In this document: piece by piece, positions 1 through 8,681 of the stretch | Layout of the letters: every line of letters begins with the position of its first letter | Position numbering within the stretch: the first letter of the stretch is position 1 | Assembly: GCA_018398585.1 (NCBI GenBank) | Contig: JAGTTD010000001.1 | Coordinates: 374,501-438,500, forward strand | Direction of reading: 5' to 3' | Source: Simmondsia chinensis | Taxonomy: Eukaryota > Streptophyta > Magnoliopsida > Caryophyllales > Simmondsiaceae | Length of the DNA stretch: 64,000 nucleotides | Translations under genes and position numbers: made by a program | Notes under the pieces: model-generated | The model's input: the letters and a program-made list of their open reading frames with translations, nothing else | Database searches by the model: none | What the model was told of the DNA's origin: nothing

Positions 1-1
1 G

Positions 2-333
2 CCTCAAACCATGAATGTGAATCAAGCAAGTGACTCACAAAATGAAGGCGTTTCGCCTACCATTAGAAGCAGCAATAACAACTATGGCCACCCACAAATC
101 AATCGTATAATTGGCCTGAATCATGTTGAAGAGTCCACAGCTGAATCATCGAGTACGAGCGGTAGCAGTGGAGAGAGAAGTGGCGGTGTGGTTCCTGTTT
201 GGTCTCCTTCAGCTACTGCTTTTACGGAGCAGTTTATAGGTGAAGAAAATGGCATTGGACCCAGCACTACTTTCTTGCCTAGGCATCCACAGACCCACCC
301 TCTGGTGAATTGGAGGCGGCTCTCTCAAACTGG
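2..333 (+). CDS. 3' part of an unrecognised protein-coding gene (partial)
   Basis: The frame is open from base 2, so the ATG at 11 need not be the start and the exon probably begins outside the window. The residues are polar and low in complexity: a Ser/Glu/Gly-rich run, then a short ordered end around VNWRRLSQTG. No catalytic motif is visible and I do not recognise the family. The exon ends in ACTGG followed by a good donor GTAAGC at 334. Read through, the next codons are GGG TAA. Spliced to the AG acceptor before 2811 (CTAAGATC), they become GGC TAA. Both give the same C-terminus, Thr-Gly-stop. The proposed intron (334-2810) would contain a deleted Copia element, and the rest of the gene would be 3' UTR. 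Confidence 0.45.
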
Positions 334-466
334 GTAAGCTTGTTCTTGTCCTTCTAACCCTTTGAATCAAAATGTGAACTAAGAGGAATAATGCTTTAAA
401 CAATTCATATAATCTATCAGAATCTGTAAAGAAACTTAACAAATCTGATATGCTCTGATACCAATT

Positions 467-2220
467 TGTTGGGGAAATCTTGATGCGGAAGCGTAAACCC
501 TGATAACTTGATTTGATTCAAATAATATGACTCACACAAACGAGAAGTAATCAAATATATGGAGAAAGAAAGAACAAACGCGAACACACAATATTTACGT
601 GGAAACCCCTTTACAATCGAGAGGGGAAAAAACCACGGGCGGAGATGGAGATTCTTTATTGATACTGAATGGAAGAATTACAACGAGACTTTCTCTTAAC
701 GAGATCTATGAAAGAATTACAATCACTTTCTCTTAACTCTCGTAGCACTCGAATATCTTGGAGGAATTACAAAATCACCTCTTTTCTTAATGGTGGCGCC
801 TCACTTTTAATTTGGGTCGCAATTGTGACGTAACCCTACGTTCTAATTTATAGGCGCAGGTCTGGGAGGGCTCGATCGATCGGGAAACACCCGATCGATC
901 GGCCCTCTAACTGCCTAAAAAATCCCGAATCTTTCCTTAAATCACCCGATCAATCGGTGACCCTACAGCTACCCCATAAAACTAAAAGAAGTAATTTGAG
1001 ACATAAACCTAACAAATCTCCACTTTGGCTCAAATTACATAAATAAAAGAATTTCCTCCACCTTCTCCACTAAACACCCCACACACGGGGTTAACTCAAC
1101 AAAACTGAAGTGAACATATCTGAGAGGTTATCAGCAACACCAATCTTCTTCTCTGAATTGGCTCTTGACACATTTTCTGAAACAACCACCTGCTGCTGAA
1201 CTGTGTTACTCAACTAAAACTGAACTCCCTCTGGCTTACTCACCTGACCTGAATCACAAACAACTGATGACATCTTCTGTGGAGACAATAACGACGACTC
1301 ACCAAACGTGACACGTCTACTCGTCAGGAATTGCTTGAAGCGAAAACCTTTCTGCTTCCCATAAAGCCCTTGTTCACAAACTAAATCTCCCTTCCATTGT
1401 GCTTCTGTCAAATTCTCTAGATTCTTCTCTTTCCCATCTAAAGCTTTCTTCAAGCCACTTTGAGTCAAGAGGCCCATAATGCGAACCTGCCATAAACTAA
1501 AGCTCCCTTGACCACCAAACTTCTCAACTTCGGTCTTAATTTGCGGACGTCATATTACCAAATCGAAATAAACAGGGCTCTGAGACAAATTCCACCCAAG
1601 GCTCTGAACTTGGCTCTGATACCAATTTGTGAAGTAAACTAAACAAATCTGATATGCTTTGATACCAATTTGTTGGGAAAATCTCGATGCGGAAGCGTAA
1701 ACCCTGATAACTTGATTCGATTCAAATAATATGACTTATACAAACGAGAAGTAAACAAATATATGGAGAAAGAAAGAACAAACACGAATACACAATATTT
1801 ACGTGTAAACCCCTCTACAATCGAGAGGAGAGAAAACCACGGGCGGAGATAGAGATTCTTTATTGATACTGAACGGAAGAATTACAACGACACTTCCTCT
1901 GAACGAGATCTATGAAAGAATTATAATCACTTTCTCTTAACTCTCGTAGCACTCGAATATCTTGGAGGAATTACAAAATTACCTCTTTTCTTAATGGCGG
2001 CGCCTCACTTTTAATTTGGGTCGCAATTGTGACATAACCCTACGTCCTAATTTATAGGTGCAGGTCTGGGAGGGCCCGATCGATCGGCCCTCTAACTGCC
2101 TAAAAAATCCCGAATCTTTCCTTAAATCACCCGATCAATCGGGCTTCCCTCCCAATCGATCAGTGACCGTACGGCTTCCCCATAAAACTAAAACAAGTAA
2201 TTTAAGACATAAACCTAACA
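467..2220 (-). mobile_element. Non-autonomous Copia-type LTR retrotransposon with large internal deletion
   Basis: Two direct repeats of about 550 bp (467-1014 and 1671-2220) both run TGTTGGG to CCTAACA on the plus strand. On the minus strand, position 1670 downward reads AATTGGTATCAAAGC, a tRNA-Met type primer-binding site just after the 5' LTR. Positions 1031-1015 read GAGCCAAAGTGGAGATT, a polypurine tract just before the 3' LTR. The element therefore points left with only about 656 bp inside. The LTRs differ at scattered sites and by loss of one GATCGATCGG palindrome, so it is not recent. The flanks (CAATT, TAATC) do not match as a target duplication. The left flank 441-466 repeats the primer-binding-site end of the interior. 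Confidence 0.85.
1214..1477 (-). pseudogene. Copia gag start fused to integrase C-terminal tail
   Basis: This 87-codon frame starts with a Copia gag signature (GLKKALDGKEKN, then NLTEAQW). It then jumps to the region that normally ends the integrase and precedes reverse transcriptase (QKGFRF, then RRVTFGESSLLSP). The zinc knuckle, protease, integrase core, reverse transcriptase and RNase H are all missing. The frame stays open across the join. It lies between the primer-binding site and polypurine tract of the 467-2220 element. The family is recognised by motif only. Confidence 0.65.
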
Positions 2221-3598
2221 TAATCATTTGAGGAATCTTCACCTCGTAGAATGGAAAAGAATGCTCCTAATTGTTCCAAATGCTTAAGCATTAAGGGAAT
2301 GACCCACGAATAGTTTTATAAATTAACATGCCTCTGATGCCCTCACCCAAATGCCTATTGACTTGAATTGTGGATGGTATATCAACCTACCTTTAGACCT
2401 TCTACAAGAATAATATTAATATTAAGAGTGTGGTTATTGAGATTCGGATTGCAAACCTCTAGCTGAAAAAGGCTCTAATTCCTTCTCAAGAACCAAATAT
2501 GTAAAAGATGGGCTTGTTTGGTAACGTTTCTGTCTGAAATTATTGGTCTTTTAAATGTTAAAAATTGGGTTCTGAGAGTAGTATTTTCTTGTTTTTGATT
2601 TTATTTTCAGTTTTCACTCGAACTAAGGGGAAAAAAAACCGAAAAACTAATCTAGAAACAAGAGAAAATCCCTTCTAGAATATAGTTTCTAATTTCCAAA
2701 ACTAACAAAAAGATAAATGTGGATTGGAATATGATGTTTGGCAGTGTTTCATTTTGATTGTTGTCATATTTACTGCTGATCTAATCCTAAAAACCATCTA
2801 CCATTGGCAGCTAAGATCATGTACATGTCGACGAGTCACTTAGAGATGATGGCATTACAGTACAGTGTTTCCTGATCCTGAGGACTAATCGGAAGGTGAG
2901 CAGGTAGCCGTTTGTTATCGAGCTGTATGATCTGATGCATTTGCCGGCAACAGGCAAACTAGCTTTTTTCTTTTACTTTTCTGGGGTACCCATATGATTT
3001 TGAGGGAAGTTATGGCTTTGTTTTCCTCTGGTACCATGCATATAAGTAGCTCTGCTTGTGTATAGTGATTGTAGCCAGCTAAATGGGGAGGCAGAAGAGT
3101 GGCATTTACAGTGATGTGTAGTGTAGCCTTTAATGAACCCCAGTCTGTTAATCCTGTTTCGATTAATAATTTACTAAGGTTAACAATAATAATGTTTTCT
3201 TCTTCCAATTTCCTCCTATCTTAGGTTCTGTCTGTTGATCAGTTGTTACGTGAGATGCACATATATGGTGGGTCCAATATGCTCTTCACTGATTTTAGGT
3301 GAAATTACTCACGACGTGTATCTTGATCTTGTCTTAGTATAAAACCATTTGGGTGGAATAACGTACTGATAATTGGTTCATTGACAATCGGCTACAAACT
3401 TGCATTTCCCAGCACCTCTTTCTTCACAAAGCTCGTTTGCAATCTTACATGGACTATCTCATTTAGAACACTTACATTGGATCATCTTTAGCTGTTTGTC
3501 TATCTTACAGGTTGCTTTTCTGTCCAAAACTTACCATAAATGAGGCTCGTCTTTCTTTCAAACCTGAAGAAAATCCGAAACCCGCCATAGATGAGGCT
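2221..3598. other. Gene-poor stretch: eroded TRIM piece and possible 3' UTR
   Basis: Positions 2300-2500 look like a decayed minus-strand copy of the TRIM family seen at 40618-40905 (TTTTATA, CCCTCACC and GGCTCTAAT blocks in order). Positions 2811-3250 may be the last, untranslated exon of the first gene. The 97-codon minus frame at 2915-3208 has no recognisable content. Positions 3541-3603 hold a short imperfect duplication (CTCGTCTTTCTTTCAAACC) into which the next Copia element jumped. Confidence 0.35.
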
Positions 3599-3879
3599 CG
3601 CCTTGTTGATGTATTTTCAAGTTGTGTAATGAAATTGTGAATGAAGTGTTTCGAAGTTGGTCTCAAATGTGTGTTTTAAGTGTTTGAATGTGTTTGAACG
3701 TGTATCGGAATGTGTGTCGATACACGGAGCTGGTGTATCGAGACATGTTTGTACAAAACAGGACTGGAGAAAATGTGTGTCGACACACAGCCCGTGTGTC
3801 GACACGCAGATCAACAGAAAGGCACTGCAGATCAACAGTGGGGTTTGTTGTACCGGGCTAAGAGAGGAAGGTATGTAAA

Positions 3880-4941
3880 CTCATACGCTCTCTGTGTGGG
3901 CTAAAGCAAGCCCCGAAACAATGGCATTAAAAATTTGATGAGGTTGTTCTGAACAACGGGTTCATGATAAATGAATCGGACAAGTGTGTATATAGCAAGT
4001 TCGAGAATGGCAAAGGTGTCATAATTTGTTTGTATGTAGATGACATGCTGATATTCGGTACGGATCACGAACAAGTAGAGAGGACTAAAAGGTTTCTCTC
4101 TGAGAATTTTGCTATGAAAGACATGGGTGATGTTAAGGTAATCCTTGGTATAAGAATTGTAAGGAATGGGGACTCCATATCCTTGATTCAATCCTTTAAC
4201 TGTGGCGCATGTGCACCTGTGCTCACACCCATGGACCCAAGTATGAAATTGGTACCGAATAGGGGCCCACCTGTTTATCAGTTGGATTATGCCCGAGTCA
4301 TTGGGTGTCTGATGTACGCCATGACGAGTACTAGGCCTGACATAGTCTATGCTGTTGGAAAGCTTAGTAGATATACTAGCAATCCGAGTAAGGTACATTG
4401 GCAAGCGGTATTTAGAGTACTGAAGTACCTAAAGAGTACCATAGGCTATGGTATTTCATATGTGGGGTATCCCTCGATTTTTGAGGGATACTTGGATGCC
4501 AGTTAGATCTCCCATGGGGAGGATCATGCATCAACTAGTGGATGGGTTTTCTTACTCGGTGGAGGTGCAATTTCTTGGGGTTCCAAGAAACAGACCTGTA
4601 TAGCTGATTCTACGATGGCAGCGGAGTTTATAGCTCTTGCTTCTGCGGCTAAAGAAGCCGAATAGTTAAAGGATCTCTTGTACGAGATACCTTTGTGGCC
4701 TAAGCCGATCTCACCTATTTCTATCCTTTGTGATAGTCAAGCTACGCTTTCTAAAGCGTACAGTGAGGTGTACAATGGGAAGTCTCTACACATTGGTATG
4801 AGACACAGTATAGTGAGGCATCTGATTCGACAAGGTGTCATCACTGTGGATTTTGTGAGGACAAGTCAAAATCTAGCGGATCCGTTCACAAAAGGCCTTG
4901 CTAGAGACTTAGTCCTAAAACGTGCACAGGAATGGGGTTGA
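3880..4941 (+). pseudogene. Copia reverse transcriptase-RNase H remnant
   Basis: The reading starts inside reverse transcriptase at LKQAPKQW. It carries the catalytic YVDDM block near 4034-4048, then the RNase H linker and the terminal ADPFTKGLARD motif at about 4876-4908. In-frame stops occur near 3928 (TAA), 4504 (TAG) and 4663 (TAG). A short piece is missing between the SLIQS block and the TPMDPS block (about 4195-4230). The two longest open pieces are 3964-4506 and 4678-4941. It cannot encode an active polymerase. Confidence 0.85.
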
Positions 4942-5537
4942 AACCTGTCGTTTTTAGTCACCCATGATTGGCCCTCAACTCGACGCCTAGTTAGACGCTA
5001 GGTCTCGTGTTCAATGAGTGAGTTTTATCATCCGTGTGGCTGCAAGCACAAAAGAATTTTGCCATCCCGTGTGTGAAGTGCTTGGTACTACGTCAAAGAT
5101 TTAAAGGATGAGCGTAAGCTCTTAATGGACCCGGCCTTGATAATCTTGTAACAGAATGTCGGTCGCAGGACATGATCTGTTGGGGTCCACCTTATTGAGT
5201 GTGAAGTTTGGCAGCTTCAAGAGGTGATTTTTGACAAAGGTTTGGCCCTGATACACTTGCGAAAGGTACAGGACACACGGCGTCATATGTGTTGATCTGT
5301 GAGGTGTAAGGTATGTACGGGAAGTGGATTGCCTAGTGTGTGGTGATGTGTTCAGTTAGTCAAAAGGGTTGAGTGGTTCAAAGCTTAGTATACCATCTTT
5401 GATCCTATTAATTGCAAACATGTCATCACTAGCTGGAGGTTCAATCGATAGACACCCTCATTGATGCGCGACATGGCCTCCTTTAACTTTGAGATGTTGT
5501 TTGTGAGAATAACTGTACTTTGAAAATAGTGGGGGAA

Positions 5538-6172
5538 TGTTGATGTATTTTCAAATTGTGTAATGAAATTGTGAATGAAGTGTTGCGAAGTTGGTCCCAA
5601 ATGTGTATTCTAAGTGTTTGAATGTGTTTGAACGTGTATCGGGATGTGTGTCGATACACGGGGCTGGTGTATCAAGACATGTTCATACAAAACAGGACTA
5701 CAGAAATGTGTGTCGACATACACAGCCCGTCTGTCGACACACAGATCAACAGAAAGGTACTGCAGACCTGTGTGTCGACACATAGATCTACAGTAAAGAT
5801 TCTGCAGACCTGTGTGTCGACACACGGGGGCAGTTTTTCCAGAATTGCGGGCGTTAACCACCCGGGTTTTGCACCCCATTTTTGGGGTATGATTTGGAAC
5901 GTCTTCTTTCACTTGGTTTATTATATATACCCAACTAGTTTGGTTGTTAAAGGATGATGAAAAAAAATCTTTGCTTGTGAAAAACGGTCGTTCTCTTACA
6001 TCTTCCTATATCTGCCTTTACATACTTTCACTCCATTTTATTTGGTTATCGCTGTATCCCCGAGATTATTTCATACGCTGAAATAAGTCTTAAGGAAAGT
6101 GACATCACGCCTCGGAACCTGTAGATCGGAAAGTTACCCGTTTACTTGATTTTGCAAGTGTTTACACCAACA
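5538..6172 (+). repeat. 3' LTR with palindromic TGTGTCGACACA minisatellite
   Basis: This is a 635-bp LTR. Between about 5645 and 5830 the self-complementary word TGTGTCGACACA and near variants recur about four times, separated by short CAGATCAACAG-type linkers. The truncated 5' LTR has about two copies and the solo LTR at 29736 about three, so copy number differs between LTRs of one family. A likely TATA box (TTATATATACCC) lies at 5921-5932. Confidence 0.8.
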
Positions 6173-6177
6173 CGCCT

Positions 6178-6671
6178 TTCTTTCAAACCCAAGAGAAAAC
6201 GGAAGCCTTTGCACGAGATGATACAACTACTACAATGAAGGGGAAAATTCAATAATGGTTTTGTTACATGTTAAATTCTATTGTGTGTGAAGTGTGGATA
6301 GCGTAAAGTCTACCCTATACCTTGTGCTAAAATTATAGCAATACTAAGAGTGAGAGTTGTTGATATTCGAACTTACCACCTCTCGATCGATAAGGTTTTT
6401 GATACATGTCAAATAGCTAAATATTTTAAAACTTTAAGCTGGTGGATAAAAGCTTACGAATGATTTCATTCCCTTACGGCAACAAAGATATTAGTTAGGC
6501 CCCTGGGAAACTGATATCAATCCAAGGTTAGTATTAATTTTTTGACCTTATCTCCCGGCCTTGGAAAAAGTCAAACGGGCAATAATTTTTTTGGTCAAAC
6601 AAAAAAAAAAAAAAAAAGGCAAAGCAAAGGTTAAGAATCACTTTGTAGAAGTGTGTAAGTTTGGATCATAT
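6178..6671. other. Gene-free stretch with eroded TRIM remnant
   Basis: Positions 6275-6450 match, in minus orientation and with many changes, the order of blocks of the TRIM family (CTATACCTTGTGCTAAAATTA, then GGATAAAAGC). The end is a poly-A rich segment. I see no gene. Confidence 0.4.
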
Positions 6672-6685
6672 GACCAATTCGTTGC

Positions 6686-6815
6686 CAAAGCCTTCCTGGC
6701 CCAATGGTTGGGTAGGCTTGCTGCCACCTCTGGATTCAGTGTTCGAGATTCGGCATCTCCCTTTCCCTTCCTAACTAAAGGGGTTTGTACTGTTAAATTA
6801 AAAAAATTAAAAAAA
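6686..6815 (+). mobile_element. tRNA-derived SINE with 14-bp TSD
   Basis: The body of about 130 bp starts after GACCAATTCGTTGC (6672-6685) and ends in an A-rich tail before the same 14 bp (6816-6829). An A-box-like word (TGGCCCAATGGTTGGG) and a B-box-like word (GTGTTCGAGATTC) are spaced as in tRNA-derived RNA polymerase III promoters. Confidence 0.8.
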
Positions 6816-6829
6816 GACCAATTCGTTGC

Positions 6830-8037
6830 TAGATTCAACTTCACTGATTAGTGATGTGACTCTATCACCAAACTTATGAGGATAAGATAAGGCTAATATT
6901 ACTGTTAGAAAAAAAATTATTATTATTAGAGTAAATTTTTTATTTTTAAGATAATTTTATGATTTTTATATTATATAAGTCATATTATTGTTATGACTAT
7001 AATAATAATAATTTTTGTTCTGTAAAGAACAACCTCCTAAAATAATTTCATTAAAGATTAAAAATGTCGAGGTAAAATTTAATAGTTAGGTGTGATCATA
7101 GGACAAAAAGGAGTCTTACAAGAGTTAAAATTACATTTGATATTTAAATAAAGTTCTGACAATAATAACGGAGTTGTAAAACATTATTTTTATTACTTTA
7201 TTATTGTAAACTGCTTGTAAACTAATTTTACTTAGAATATTAATTTTTATTTTTTTTTTTCCCACCAACAGAAATGTTAAAATGTACTGTAAGTACAAAC
7301 ATAGAAGTAGCTTAACTTTGGTGGCAATTACTCAACCGAGTTGAGTCCAAATTTGTGAAGTTCGAGGCTAAGCTTGAAGTTCGCGAGCTTCCGTTTTGCT
7401 CGGTTGAGCTCAATCTAATTTGGTAAGTTTCAAGTTGAGTTTGCTCTATTTAGATTCATTTAAGGTCAATATAATTTCGCCAAATAGGCCCTTACACCAA
7501 ATGGCAACTCCTTCCCAAAATTCTTTAATTTTATAGAGTGTTATGTTAATTATATAATTAAAGCAATATTACAGTCTAATTTATATATCGAATTACGTAT
7601 TCAATCTTATATAACATACATTTGTTAATTTTTACAAATTAATAATTTAACATAACTTTTTACAATTTAACATATCTTGATATATAATTAAATACTCAAT
7701 TCAAATACATAAATTAGATTAATATTTATACAATAATGTCAATCACAACACTCTTAGGCTTACATATTTCACTACCGCTGAAGCTTTGTTATTAATTGCA
7801 TATTTGATACTACTTTATTCGACTTGATTTTGACTTTGACTTAATTATATAAATACTATTTTATTTTTGCTTTTTAGGGACGGGGGTATTTGAAAACATC
7901 TTTTCTTCAAGTTACTACACTATATTGATAAGGCTGTGTATATTTTACACCTTAGAGCTTATCTTAACGGAAGCCTTTTAGACACTAAATTTATTGTTAT
8001 TGTTGTAAATAATAAATTAGATAAATATAAGATTAAG
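6830..8037. other. AT-rich gene-free stretch
   Basis: It is mostly AT-rich. Positions 6925-7020 resemble the AT-rich MITE remnants at 54985-55340 and 57285-57370 (TTTTAAGATAATTTTAT, then GTCATATTATT). Positions 7325-7440 carry GAGTTGAG/TCGAGG words like the inside of the hAT-like elements. I see no gene. Confidence 0.4.
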
Positions 8038-8039
8038 GA

Positions 8040-8211
8040 ACATACCCAGTAACTCAAGGGCTCCTGCCTACGCAGGGTCTGGGGGGGCGAATGTACGCAG
8101 CCTTCTTCCTTTAGGGTGTTAACCTGAAGAGAGGCTGTTTTTCAGTATCTCCAACCTAAAAGTGAGGATTTTTTAATGGGTCACTTATCCTGATACTACT
8201 CTCGCCCAAAC
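8040..8211 (-). mobile_element. 5S-headed SINE, head truncated, just upstream of the PP2C transcript
   Basis: On the minus strand this reads the 5S rRNA core (GGGCGAGAGTAGTATCAGGA), then the LINE-derived 3' body (AACAGCCTCTC, GGCTGCGTACA, GGCAGGAGCCCTTGAG) and an end near GGGTATGTT. The first about 60 nt of the 5S head are missing at the 8211 side. It lies about 120 bp upstream of the CT-rich start region of the phosphatase gene and points away from it. Confidence 0.85.
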
Positions 8212-8335
8212 AGCGGTATTTGCCCCATCTTAATTTGGGTGGAGAGAAAGGACATAATTTTCCCCCCAAGAGACAGAGGCGGAAGACGCTGACCCAGAAA
8301 CGGTTACGAAGTTGAGGGGCACTACCACATTCTTC

Positions 8336-8360
8336 TCTCTCTCTCTCTCTCTCTCTCCCC
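8336..8360 (+). promoter_or_regulatory. CT-rich transcription start region of the PP2C gene
   Basis: A pure CT dinucleotide run is followed by CCTCCTTCAATTTCC and CATAAACCCTAATTTCC. This is the usual look of a plant leader start (Y patch plus a telo-box-like AAACCCTAA). The transcription start is inferred from composition only. Confidence 0.45.
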
Positions 8361-8414
8361 TCCTTCAATTTCCTTTTCAGTTCGCATAAACCCTAATTTC
8401 CAACCACAAATCTC

Positions 8415-8486
8415 ATGAATTCTTCCGCGTTTCCGTTGATCGAAGAACTTGAATCGATCAGCGACGGCTGTAGCAGGCTCTACTAA
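8415..8486 (+). CDS. Upstream ORF of 23 codons in the PP2C leader
   Basis: An ATG at 8415 opens a frame of 23 amino acids (MNSSAFPLIEELESISDGCS, then RLY) ending at TAA 8484-8486, before the main ATG at 8682. If the leader is transcribed as drawn, ribosomes meet it first. Whether it is translated or conserved is unknown. An intron probably lies between it and the main start. Confidence 0.35.
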   Translation: MNSSAFPLIEELESISDGCSRLY

Positions 8487-8681
8487 TTTTACGATTCATC
8501 CGCGTTTTCGGTTGGTATTCTCGGTTTAGTTTTTCGTTTTGATTTATTAGTAGCTTGGATTGAATGAAATTTTCGTTGTGTTCAATTCGTCGTTGATGTT
8601 CGGTTTTGATTATTCGGTTTTTGGTTTGAATTTGGATTCAGAATTGTGGGAAATCAGTTGTGTTACTCAGCAGATTGTTCA

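Larger units (their letters stand above)
3604..6172 (+). mobile_element. Copia LTR retrotransposon with 5' deletion and perfect TSD
   Basis: The element starts TGTTGATG and ends ACCAACA, and is flanked by the 5-bp duplication CGCCT (3599-3603 and 6173-6177). The 3' LTR is 5538-6172 and is preceded by the polypurine run AGTGGGGGAA. The 5' LTR is cut off near 3840 and joins straight into reverse transcriptase sequence, so the rest of that LTR, the primer-binding site, gag, protease and integrase are gone. Because the duplication is intact at both outer ends, the deletion happened after insertion. A solo LTR of the same family lies at 29736-30312. Confidence 0.9.

Noticed and set aside
2915..3208. 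97-codon minus-strand frame
   Set aside because: No recognisable content; more likely 3' UTR of the plus-strand gene at the window start.
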